This document shows positions 1-6,155 of a DNA stretch of 8,959 nucleotides, piece after piece. Source of the DNA: Paraclostridium ghonii. GTDB lineage: Bacteria > Bacillota > Clostridia > Peptostreptococcales > Peptostreptococcaceae. Numbering within the stretch: position 1 is the first letter of the stretch; each line of letters opens with the position of its first letter. The notes below the pieces were generated by a model that worked only from the letters and a program-made list of their open reading frames with translations, ran no database searches and was not told the origin of the DNA. The stretch is taken from positions 1-8,959 of the forward strand of contig NZ_JAKEDR010000149.1 of assembly GCF_023653455.1 (NCBI RefSeq), in the 5' to 3' direction. Position numbers and translations under genes: made by a program.

Positions 1-20
1 ATATTAGGGGGATATATATT

Positions 21-683
21 ATGAAAAGGATAAAATTAAGAATATTAGGATTGAGCATTTTATTAATAACTATGATTATAATGAGTACTATATATATATT
101 TGGGGAAGTAAACAAAGTTGAAAGGGTTTCAAGCAATTATAAAGATAAATTAATAAGATTTCATGTTTTAGCAAATAGTGATAGTGATGAAGATCAAGCT
201 TTGAAATTAAAAGTTAGAGATGAAGTTATAAAATATTTACAACCGATGTTAAAAAAATCAAATAGTATTGAAGAAAGTGAAAAAATAATTTTATCTCAGA
301 AAAAAAACTTAGAAAAAATATCTAAAAATATTATTGAAGAAAATGGGTATACTTATGAAGTGAAGGTTAATCTTGAATATACTAATTTTCCTGCAAAACA
401 ATATTCAAATATAGTTTTACCAGCCGGAGAGTATAAAGCTTTAAGAATACTTATAGGTGAAGGACAAGGTAGAAATTGGTGGTGTGTTATGTTTCCTCCG
501 CTATGCTTTGTTGATGAAAAGAATGGAGTTATAGATAAAGAAACAGATGAAAAGTTAAAAAAGGTATTAACAGATGAAGAATATAAATTAATCTCAGGAA
601 AGAATATGGAAAAAGCATCTAATAAAAAAATCAAATTTAAAATATTGGAGATACTAGAAGATTTAAAATCAAATCAAAAATAA
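21..683 (+). CDS. spoIIR: Stage II sporulation protein R (SpoIIR), forespore signal for sigma-E activation
   Basis: SpoIIR is made in the forespore under sigma-F and exported to the space between the two forespore membranes. There it activates the membrane protease SpoIIGA, which cleaves pro-sigma-E in the mother cell (family knowledge). The 220-residue product has a basic N-terminus and one hydrophobic segment (about residues 8-28), fitting a signal peptide or anchor. The family blocks are all visible: IRFHVLANSD at 45-54, LPAGEYKALRI at 133-143 and the Trp/Cys-rich GEGQGRNWWCVMFPPLCF at 146-163. The C-terminal 50 residues are Lys/Glu-rich. Length is normal for the family and the gene appears intact. 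The ATG is preceded by an AGGGGG ribosome-binding site about 9 bases away. Only 20 bases upstream are in the window, so the expected sigma-F promoter cannot be assessed. The next gene follows after 28 bp, so co-transcription is likely. Confidence 0.95.
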   Translation: MKRIKLRILGLSILLITMIIMSTIYIFGEVNKVERVSSNYKDKLIRFHVLANSDSDEDQALKLKVRDEVIKYLQPMLKKSNSIEESEKIILSQKKNLEKISKNIIEENGYTYEVKVNLEYTNFPAKQYSNIVLPAGEYKALRILIGEGQGRNWWCVMFPPLCFVDEKNGVIDKETDEKLKKVLTDEEYKLISGKNMEKASNKKIKFKILEILEDLKSNQK

Positions 684-711
684 TATATTTTAAAGGAGTG
701 AATTTTATAAT

Positions 712-1239
712 ATGAGGTATCACACCAAATTTTTTTTAGCAATATGCACTCTGCTAATTTTAACAATTAACGGAAATATTGTATTTGCTGAAAATGAAGT
801 ACAAAATAGCTATAAAATTGAAAATAATAAATTTGTTAGTAATGGTAAGGAAGATAAATCGGAACCTAAAGAGGTTATAAGTATTACAAATGATGAATTA
901 TATTTATTATCTAAATTAGTATCTAGTGAGGCTAGAGGAGAAAGTTATGAAGGTCAAGTTGCTGTTGCTGCTGTTGTAATAAATAGAGTTTTAGATTCAA
1001 GATTTCCTGATAATATAAAAGATGTTATTTATCAAAAGAATGCATTTTCTGTGGTGAATAATGGAGAGATATATAAAGACCCTACAGATAGTGCATATAA
1101 AGCAGCTAGAGAAGCTTTATATGGAAGTGATCCTACAAGCGGAGCGATATATTTTTGGAATCCACAAATTTCAACATGTAACTGGATTAAAACATTAGAT
1201 CCATATAAACGAATAGGAAACCATGTATTTGCTAAATAA
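712..1239 (+). CDS. SleB/CwlJ-type spore cortex-lytic cell wall hydrolase (Hydrolase_2 family), secreted
   Basis: The 175-residue protein has a Sec signal peptide (hydrophobic residues about 7-22, probable cleavage after FA at 25-26), a polar linker to about residue 58 and one SleB/CwlJ catalytic domain from about 62 to the C-terminus. Family hallmarks seen are SSEARGESYEGQVAVAAVV at 71-89 with the presumed catalytic Glu73, AFSVVNNGEI at 111-120, ALYGSDPTSGAIYFWNP at 135-151 and the closing IGNHVFAK at 168-175. Such enzymes cut glycan strands of spore cortex containing muramic-delta-lactam during germination. Bacillus SleB also has an N-terminal peptidoglycan-binding domain and CwlJ has no signal peptide. 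This protein has the signal but no binding domain, so I give no sleB symbol. The start has an AAAGGAG site at 692-698, with a rather long 13-base spacing. It lies 28 bp after spoIIR and ends at a strong terminator, suggesting forespore expression. A role in vegetative wall turnover cannot be excluded. Confidence 0.88.
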   Translation: MRYHTKFFLAICTLLILTINGNIVFAENEVQNSYKIENNKFVSNGKEDKSEPKEVISITNDELYLLSKLVSSEARGESYEGQVAVAAVVINRVLDSRFPDNIKDVIYQKNAFSVVNNGEIYKDPTDSAYKAAREALYGSDPTSGAIYFWNPQISTCNWIKTLDPYKRIGNHVFAK

Positions 1240-1246
1240 TTAAATA

Positions 1247-1283
1247 TTAAAAATAAAGGAGTTGTTACTCCTTTATTTTTTTT
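1247..1283 (+). terminator. Intrinsic terminator after the spoIIR / SleB-like pair
   Basis: A perfect 10-bp stem, AATAAAGGAG (1252-1261) with CTCCTTTATT (1268-1277), closes a six-base loop. Further A-T pairs extend the base. It is followed by an uninterrupted run of eight T (1276-1283, partly overlapping the stem). It begins 8 bases after the hydrolase stop codon and isolates the sporulation pair from ddl. Confidence 0.93.
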
Positions 1284-1294
1284 GTCAAATGAAC

Positions 1295-1330
1295 TATAAT
1301 AATCACTTAGATAATAAAAAAGCATATAAT
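1295..1330 (+). promoter_or_regulatory. Possible ddl promoter region (two TATAAT boxes, weak -35)
   Basis: The gap between the terminator and ddl holds two perfect TATAAT hexamers, at 1295-1300 and 1325-1330. Neither has a convincing TTGACA-like hexamer 16-18 bases upstream: the nearest are TTTATT at 1272-1277, inside the terminator, and TCACTT at 1303-1308. Because the upstream terminator is strong, ddl needs its own promoter and this is the only space for it. In DNA this AT-rich, such hexamers also arise by chance. Confidence 0.3.
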
Positions 1331-1361
1331 TATAAAAATACAAGTTAGAAGGGTGAATAAG

Positions 1362-2429
1362 ATGAGAAAATTAAGTGTAGCATTAATTTTCGGTGGGAAA
1401 TCCGGAGAACACGATGTTTCTAGAATTTCAGCTTCATCTATATTTAAAAATATAAATAAAGAAAAATATGATATACACACAATAGGAATAACTAAAGACG
1501 GTAAATGGATGTATTATAGTGGGCTAGCAGAAAATATAGCCAATGGAAAATGGGAAGAACTAGCAGATGACAATGTAAAAATAAATTTAATACCTAGTGG
1601 AAAATCTAAGGTGGGAATAGAATTTAAAGATAGCAGTTTTAAGGAACTTGACGTTTTATTCCCAGTACTTCATGGACCTTACGGAGAAGATGGAAAGATA
1701 CAAGGCTTGTTTGAAATAAGTAATATACCTTATGTTGGATGTGGAGTTTTAGCATCTAGTGTGGGAATGGATAAACTTATATGTAAAAAAGTGTTTTCAC
1801 AAATTGGATTACCACAAGTTAATTATACTTACACTACTAAGTGGGAATTTGAAGGTAATAAGGAAAAAGAGCTTGATAGAATAGAAAGTGAGTTGGATTA
1901 TCCTATATTTGTTAAACCTGCTAATATGGGATCTAGTGTAGGAATATCTAAAGTATGTAATAAAAATGAGCTGTTAAGCGGAATAAATGAAGCTTTACAG
2001 TATGATAGAAGGATAGTATTAGAACAAGGCATAGATGCAAGAGAAATAGAGGTTGCAGTTTTAGGAAATGATGATGTTAAAGCATCAATAGCTGGAGAAA
2101 TAATACCTGCAAAAGATTTTTATGATTATGAAGACAAATATATAAATGGAGTGTCTAAGTTAGAAATACCTGCAAACATCAATGCAGAAACTATGGATAA
2201 AATAAGAAATATGGCTATAGATGCTTTTAAATGCATAGATGGTAAAGGGCTTTCTAGAGTAGATTTCTTTATAGATAAAAATACTGGAGAAGTATATATA
2301 AACGAAATAAATACTTTACCGGGATTTACAAATATAAGTATGTATCCAAAACTTTGGGATGCAACAGGAATACAATACACTGACCTTATAGACAATTTAA
2401 TAAAATTAGCTATAGAAGGTAGACAGTAA
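1362..2429 (+). CDS. ddl: D-alanine--D-alanine ligase (Ddl)
   Basis: This cytoplasmic ATP-grasp enzyme joins two D-Ala to make the dipeptide that ends the peptidoglycan stem. It is 355 residues long, normal for the larger Ddl type. Visible motifs are the N-terminal GGKSGEHDVSRISA (11-24), the D-Ala loop LHGPYGEDGKIQG (103-115), the ATP-grasp strand FVKPANMGSSVGISKV (183-198), the omega loop KDFYDYEDKY (251-260) and the metal/product-binding NEINTLPGFTNISMYP (314-329). The intact F-Y-D-Y-x-x-K-Y omega loop indicates a normal D-Ala-D-Ala ligase rather than a vancomycin-resistance D-Ala-D-Lac enzyme. I chose ATG at 1362 because GAAGGGTG at 1348-1355 gives a correctly spaced ribosome-binding site. 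The in-frame GTG at 1353 overlaps that site and is unlikely to be used. murI follows after 17 bp, so the two are probably co-transcribed. Confidence 0.96.
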   Translation: MRKLSVALIFGGKSGEHDVSRISASSIFKNINKEKYDIHTIGITKDGKWMYYSGLAENIANGKWEELADDNVKINLIPSGKSKVGIEFKDSSFKELDVLFPVLHGPYGEDGKIQGLFEISNIPYVGCGVLASSVGMDKLICKKVFSQIGLPQVNYTYTTKWEFEGNKEKELDRIESELDYPIFVKPANMGSSVGISKVCNKNELLSGINEALQYDRRIVLEQGIDAREIEVAVLGNDDVKASIAGEIIPAKDFYDYEDKYINGVSKLEIPANINAETMDKIRNMAIDAFKCIDGKGLSRVDFFIDKNTGEVYINEINTLPGFTNISMYPKLWDATGIQYTDLIDNLIKLAIEGRQ

Positions 2430-2446
2430 AAGAAGGTGCATATAAT

Positions 2447-3256
2447 ATGAATAATAATCCAATTGGAGTTTTTGATTCGGGATTAGGGGGACTTACTGTT
2501 TTAAAAGAAATAACTAGTATATTACCTAATGAAAATATAGTTTATTTTGGAGATACAGCTAGGGTACCTTATGGATCAAGATCTAAAGAAACAGTTATTA
2601 AATATACTTTTCAAGCGATTAACTTTTTAATATCTAAGGGTGTTAAGGCAATAGTAATAGCTTGTAATACGGCTACGGCTAGAAGTTTAGAATTAGCTCA
2701 AGCAAAATATGATATACCTATAATAGGGGTTATAGAAGCAGGAGCTAGAACAGCTGCGTATACCACTAAAAATAAAATTGTAGGGGTTATAGGAACGGAA
2801 GGTACTATAAACTCAAAAGCTTATGAGGGCGAAATTCATAAGTTAGATAATAAAATACAAATAATAGGAAAGGCATGTCCATTATTTGTTCCAATAGTTG
2901 AAGAAGGGTGGGCTAATACAGAGGTTGCAGAGTTAACATCTAAAAAATATTTAGAAGAATTACAATCTTTAAATATAGATTCTTTAGTATTAGGCTGCAC
3001 TCATTATCCTCTTTTGAAAAATACTATAAATAAAGTTCTTGAGGGGAAAATATCTTTAGTAAATCCAGCTAGAGAAACTGCTAAAGATTTAAAAAATATT
3101 TTAACTAAAAAGGATTTATTAAATCAAAATTTAGTGGAAGAAGGATACTATAAGTATTACGTATCTGATATCCCTGAAAGATTTGCGACTATAGGGAAAG
3201 AATTCCTTAACAGAGAAATAGAAGATATAGAACAAATAGAGATACAAAAATACTAA
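2447..3256 (+). CDS. murI: Glutamate racemase (MurI)
   Basis: MurI interconverts L- and D-glutamate without a cofactor and supplies D-Glu for the second position of the peptidoglycan stem peptide, in the cytoplasm. The 269-residue product has the full family signature: FDSGLGGLTVL (9-19) with Asp10/Ser11, FGDTARVPYGSRS (34-46), the first catalytic cysteine in ACNTATAR (72-79; Cys73) and the second in LGCTHYPLL (182-190; Cys184, with His186). Both catalytic cysteines are present and the length is typical, so the enzyme should be active. The start ATG has an AAGGTG site (2433-2438) eight bases upstream. It sits 17 bp after ddl, pairing two D-amino-acid steps of wall-precursor synthesis. A stable hairpin follows its stop codon and may end or attenuate transcription before the next gene. 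Confidence 0.96.
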   Translation: MNNNPIGVFDSGLGGLTVLKEITSILPNENIVYFGDTARVPYGSRSKETVIKYTFQAINFLISKGVKAIVIACNTATARSLELAQAKYDIPIIGVIEAGARTAAYTTKNKIVGVIGTEGTINSKAYEGEIHKLDNKIQIIGKACPLFVPIVEEGWANTEVAELTSKKYLEELQSLNIDSLVLGCTHYPLLKNTINKVLEGKISLVNPARETAKDLKNILTKKDLLNQNLVEEGYYKYYVSDIPERFATIGKEFLNREIEDIEQIEIQKY

Positions 3257-3263
3257 CAAAAAC

Positions 3264-3296
3264 ATAAACTTTAGGTAAAATATACCTAGAGTTTAT
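3264..3296 (+). terminator. Stem-loop between murI and the DUF1934 gene (weak terminator or processing hairpin)
   Basis: ATAAACTTTAGGTA (3264-3277) pairs with TACCTAGAGTTTAT (3283-3296): 14 consecutive pairs including one G-U (3271 with 3289), around a five-base loop. The following bases (TATTATTATGG) are not a proper U-tract. The Shine-Dalgarno GGAGG of the next gene begins 9 bases after the stem. It could be a leaky terminator, an mRNA-processing or stability element, or a structure affecting translation of the downstream gene. Its function is inferred from structure alone. Confidence 0.55.
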
Positions 3297-3315
3297 ATTA
3301 TTATGGAGGATAAAT

Positions 3316-3738
3316 ATGATAGACGTAAGTATATCTATGAAGACAAAGCAGTACGATAATTTAGGAAATGAAGATTTTATAGAAGTTATGTCTAAAGGAA
3401 GTATGTATGAAAAAAATAAAGATATATATTTAGTATATAAAGAAGAGTTGGAAAAAGGATTAGCTCACGTAACAACTACTATAAAAATTTCTGAAAATGA
3501 AGTTTTAATAAAGAAATTTGGAGCAGTTAATTCTAATATGAAATTTGTTATGAGTAGCGAGACAATAACAAAATACAGAACTCCTCAAGGTTTATTTGAT
3601 ATAAAAATAAATACTACGAAATTAGATATAAAAAAAATTGATAAAACCATTAAATTAGATATAGAATATAATATGTGTATAACTGGATTATTTGAAGGTG
3701 TAAATAAAGTAAACATATATGTAAAAGAGCTTAATTAA
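3316..3738 (+). CDS. DUF1934 family protein (YwiB-like), function unknown
   Basis: This 140-residue protein lacks a signal peptide and membrane segments, so it should be cytoplasmic. It shows the pattern of the DUF1934/YwiB family, predicted small beta-barrels: alternating hydrophobic strands beginning MIDVSISMKTKQ, a DFIEVMSKGSMYEKNKDIYLVYKEE block (20-44), TTIKISENEVLIKKFG (54-69), a SSETITKYRTPQGLFDIKINT segment (80-100) and a terminal VNKVNIYVKEL strand (129-139). The biochemical role of the family is not established to my knowledge. The start has a strong GGAGG (3305-3309) six bases upstream. It lies downstream of ddl-murI on the same strand, suggesting at most a loose link to wall-precursor supply. 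The hairpin between them means it may be expressed at a different level. A bidirectional terminator begins at its stop codon. Confidence 0.85.
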   Translation: MIDVSISMKTKQYDNLGNEDFIEVMSKGSMYEKNKDIYLVYKEELEKGLAHVTTTIKISENEVLIKKFGAVNSNMKFVMSSETITKYRTPQGLFDIKINTTKLDIKKIDKTIKLDIEYNMCITGLFEGVNKVNIYVKELN

Positions 3739-3767
3739 AAAAGCTGACTAATAGTTAGTCAGCTTTT
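3739..3767. terminator. Bidirectional intrinsic terminator between convergent genes
   Basis: AAAAGCTGACTAA (3739-3751) pairs perfectly over 13 bp with TTAGTCAGCTTTT (3755-3767), leaving a three-base loop. Read on the plus strand it ends in four T. Read on the minus strand it ends in six T (complement of the A-run at 3737-3742). It lies exactly between the stop codons of the DUF1934 gene and the convergent deacetylase gene, so it can serve both. Confidence 0.9.
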
Positions 3768-3771
3768 AAAC

Positions 3772-4470
3772 TTAATAGAAATTTCTATTCCACCAATTCA
3801 TTGGAGATTGATTTTGATCTATGACTTTAATTTCATAATTATTATCTTTTAAATATTCTAATACGCTAGAAAGGGCTTTTGCGGTTGTTTGTTTATCATG
3901 GAACAAGATAACACAATTTCCAGACTCTTTCAATGTGTTTACTGTATTAGAAGCTATAGATGACACAGTGGCATTTTCGTGAGTGTCTGTGCTGTCTATA
4001 CTCCAATCCCAAAGATTGTAACCAGAGTTAACTAAACTATCATACTGATTCTTTGTTAGATATGGTTTACTTCCATAAGGAACTCTAACTAGTTTGGTGT
4101 CATAACCTGTCAACTCTTTCAACGTATGTCTTGTATTATTAATTTCGTTTAAAGCAGATGATTGTGATGAATAAAATACTGCTTTTTCATGGCTTTGACC
4201 ATGCAAACCTATTGAATGACCTTCTTTAAGCATCCTATTAACAACATCGGGATATAAGGTTATTCTATCTTCTAAGACAAAAAAAGTTGCTTTCATATTA
4301 TACTTGTTTAATAAATCCAATATTTCAGGAGTATTTTTATTTGGTCCATCGTCAAATGTAATATAAGCAGTCTTTCTATAGTTTTTAGAATTGTCTAGAC
4401 AATGGGAATTAATTGAAATAAAAGACACAAATATAGATGATATAATTAAAACTGATATAAATTTTTTCAT
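3772..4470 (-). CDS. Secreted polysaccharide deacetylase (NodB homology, CE4 family), peptidoglycan-deacetylase-like
   Basis: CE4 enzymes are metal-dependent and remove N-acetyl groups from peptidoglycan sugars or related glycans. The 232-residue protein has a Sec signal (hydrophobic residues 4-20) followed almost directly by the NodB domain. All five motifs are present: TFDDGP (38-43; Asp40 presumed base, Asp41 metal ligand), HGQSH (90-94; His90 and His94 metal ligands), RVPYGS (129-134), WDWSIDSTD (154-162) and ILFHD (188-192; His191). It should therefore be active outside the membrane. The Cys near the predicted signal end (NSHC, 21-24) is not a good lipobox. The ATG has an AAGGAG site (4480-4485) nine bases away. 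It is the only minus-strand gene here and is transcribed alone. An upstream CATACAAT box suggests mother-cell sporulation expression, so a role in spore cortex or coat glycan modification is plausible. Substrate and exact type (PdaA-like or PgdA-like) cannot be told from sequence. Confidence 0.93.
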   Translation of the reverse strand: MKKFISVLIISSIFVSFISINSHCLDNSKNYRKTAYITFDDGPNKNTPEILDLLNKYNMKATFFVLEDRITLYPDVVNRMLKEGHSIGLHGQSHEKAVFYSSQSSALNEINNTRHTLKELTGYDTKLVRVPYGSKPYLTKNQYDSLVNSGYNLWDWSIDSTDTHENATVSSIASNTVNTLKESGNCVILFHDKQTTAKALSSVLEYLKDNNYEIKVIDQNQSPMNWWNRNFY

Positions 4471-4485
4471 TTTTGCTTACTCCTT

Positions 4486-4735
4486 ACTTAAAAAATTAAT
4501 TTTACAAAATTGTATTTTATACTCTTATTGTATGATATTATTTTAATTATATTTAAGTAATACGAATTTTATATTGATGGAATTAAATGTATGTAAAAAA
4601 ACTACCCTTGGATTAATTTATTTGGTATTATATTATTTAACAAGGTTTTAAAATAAAATAATTTGCACAAGGATTTAAGAAGTTTTTATAGAAAGTATAC
4701 TTGAGTCAAAAAACTAAGTATAAGAGGTATGATTT
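4486..4735. other. Divergent intergenic region between the deacetylase gene and tilS
   Basis: This is the longest non-coding stretch of the window (265 bp between start codons) and very AT-rich. It must carry promoters for both flanking genes. For the minus strand see the sporulation-type candidate. For tilS the least poor vegetative candidate is TTGGAT (4608-4613), 17 bases, then TATTAT (4631-4636), giving a leader of about 95 bases. A second is TTGCAC (4663-4668), 18 bases, then TATAGA (4687-4692). I see no tRNA, riboswitch, strong hairpin or small ORF with a good ribosome-binding site here. Confidence 0.5.
4527..4554 (-). promoter_or_regulatory. Candidate sigma-E/sigma-K-type promoter for the polysaccharide deacetylase
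   Basis: Read on the minus strand, CATACAATA (plus 4526-4534) matches the -10 patterns described for mother-cell sporulation factors: CATACA-T for sigma-E and CATA-N3-TA for sigma-K. An AAATATA element resembling a sigma-E -35 lies 13 bases upstream (plus 4548-4554). Transcription would start near 4520, about 50 bases before the ATG. A TATAAT also reads on this strand at plus 4546-4551, but without a TTGACA-like partner. This is a motif match by eye only. Confidence 0.45.
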
Positions 4736-6124
4736 ATGATAGTAGATAGAGTACGAAGTACTATAAATAAATATAATTTATTACAAAAGGGTGATAAAAT
4801 AGTATTAGGTCTATCAGGAGGACCAGACTCGGTGTGTTTACTGCATGTATTAAAACAAATTGAGGAAGAATACGATATTTCCATATATGCAGCGCACTTA
4901 AATCACCAAATAAGAGGTATAGAAGCACAAAAAGATGTAATGTATATATCTAGTTTATGTGATAATTTAGGTATTAAGTTTTTTGTTAAATCAATAAATG
5001 TGCCTGAGTATTGTAAAAAACACGGATTATCAATAGAAGAAGGTGCTAGAAAGCTAAGATATGAAATGTTTTACGAAATAAAACAAAAAACTAAATCTAA
5101 TAAAATAGCAATAGGACACAATTTAAATGATCAAGCTGAAACTATTCTTATGAGAATGATGAGAGGGACCGGATTACAAGGTTTAAAAGGTATTGAATAT
5201 AAAAGAGATGATACTATAATCAGACCTATCCTTGATATAGAAAGAAGTAGTATAGAAGCATATTGTGAGGAAAATAATTTAAATCCGAGAATAGATAGTA
5301 CAAATTTAGAAAACATATATACAAGAAATAAAATAAGATTAGATTTAATTCCGTATATGCAAGAAAATTTTAATACTAATGTGATTGAATCTATATGTAG
5401 AATGGGTAATAATTTAAAGTTAGATAGTGACTATATTGAACAAGAAGGAAATAAAAAATTTGAAGAGGTTTCAAAATTAAATGATAATGAAAGTGTTGAA
5501 ATCATATTAGATAAGTATATTGATTTACACAAAGCAATAAAAAGTAGAATAATTAGAAATGCTATTAAGTATATTTTAGGAGATACTAATTTTGTAGACC
5601 AAAAGCATATAGAAGATGTATTGAATTTAGAAAATATAGACAAAATAAATAAAAAATTAGTATTACCTAGAGGGTTATTTGTTTATAGAAATGATGATAG
5701 CATATTGGTTACAACTGAAGAGATAACTTATGAAGAGGTTAATTTTAAATATAAAGTACCTAAGGATGGTATTATAAAAATAAAAGAAACAGGTGTCTTT
5801 ATAGAAACAAAAACAATGAGCATTGAAAGATTTAAAAGTATGAGAGCTGATAAATCCTCTAAAGGATTTGATTTAGATAAATTTAAAGGAGGGATAATAG
5901 CAAGAAATAGAGAATCTGGGGATAAAATAAAACTTGCGGGAGGAAGCAAGAAATTAAAAAATTTATTCATAGATTTAAAAATACCTAGGGAAGAAAGAAG
6001 TAAAATTCCTGTATTGGTAGACAATGATGAAGTGGTTTGTGTTGGAGATTATAAGATTAATGAAAATTATAAAATTGATGCAAATACAAAAGAAGTCTTA
6101 AAGATTACCTTTAAGAAACTATAA
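4736..6124 (+). CDS. tilS: tRNA(Ile)-lysidine synthetase (TilS)
   Basis: TilS uses ATP and lysine to convert C34 of the CAU-anticodon tRNA-Ile to lysidine, so that it reads AUA and is charged with isoleucine. This matters in a genome that uses ATA as heavily as this one. At 462 residues it is the long, multi-domain form. Visible elements are the PP-loop SGGPDS (27-32), AAHLNHQIRG (52-61), EEGARKLRYEMF (101-112), GHNLNDQAETILMRMMRG (127-144), RPIL (163-166) and DSTN with TRNKIR (187-201), followed by a helical middle domain. The C-terminal TilS domain includes RNRESGDKIKL, then a KKLKNLFIDLKIPREER segment, then VVCVGDYKI. The ATG has AAGAGG (4722-4727) eight bases upstream; an ATG at 4729 is out of frame. 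ftsH follows after 31 bp, probably in the same transcript. Confidence 0.96.
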   Translation: MIVDRVRSTINKYNLLQKGDKIVLGLSGGPDSVCLLHVLKQIEEEYDISIYAAHLNHQIRGIEAQKDVMYISSLCDNLGIKFFVKSINVPEYCKKHGLSIEEGARKLRYEMFYEIKQKTKSNKIAIGHNLNDQAETILMRMMRGTGLQGLKGIEYKRDDTIIRPILDIERSSIEAYCEENNLNPRIDSTNLENIYTRNKIRLDLIPYMQENFNTNVIESICRMGNNLKLDSDYIEQEGNKKFEEVSKLNDNESVEIILDKYIDLHKAIKSRIIRNAIKYILGDTNFVDQKHIEDVLNLENIDKINKKLVLPRGLFVYRNDDSILVTTEEITYEEVNFKYKVPKDGIIKIKETGVFIETKTMSIERFKSMRADKSSKGFDLDKFKGGIIARNRESGDKIKLAGGSKKLKNLFIDLKIPREERSKIPVLVDNDEVVCVGDYKINENYKIDANTKEVLKITFKKL

Positions 6125-6155
6125 ATTAAAACAACTTACGAAAGGAGGGCTTCTT

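Noticed and set aside
353..634. Minus-strand open frame of 93 codons inside spoIIR
   Set aside because: It lies wholly antisense to a well-supported gene, has no family motifs, and is explained by AT-rich codon bias.
1032..1343. Minus-strand open frame of 103 codons across the SleB-like gene end and the terminator
   Set aside because: It overlaps a conserved catalytic domain antisense and runs through an intrinsic terminator. No recognisable motif is present.
1353..1361. GTG at 1353 as the ddl start (three extra residues)
   Set aside because: It overlaps the ribosome-binding site that serves the ATG at 1362, and the family N-terminus fits the ATG.
2112..2141. Ddl as a vancomycin-resistance D-Ala-D-Lac ligase
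   Set aside because: The omega loop has the tyrosine-containing motif of ordinary D-Ala-D-Ala ligases, and no vanH, vanX or vanRS genes are nearby.
2126..2395. Minus-strand open frame inside ddl
   Set aside because: It is antisense to the conserved ATP-grasp domain and has no homology signal.
4399..4410. Lipoprotein attachment site in the deacetylase (Cys24)
   Set aside because: The residues before the cysteine (Asn-Ser-His) do not fit a lipobox, so a standard Sec signal is more likely.
4601..4672. Short CCTTG/CAAGG inverted repeats upstream of tilS as a regulatory hairpin
   Set aside because: Only five pairs, with a long AT-rich loop. This is expected by chance and gives no stable structure.
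5131..6024. Three minus-strand open frames inside tilS
   Set aside because: Their hydrophobic, Ser/Leu/Ile-rich sequences are typical of the reverse complement of Lys/Glu/Asp-rich AT-rich coding DNA.
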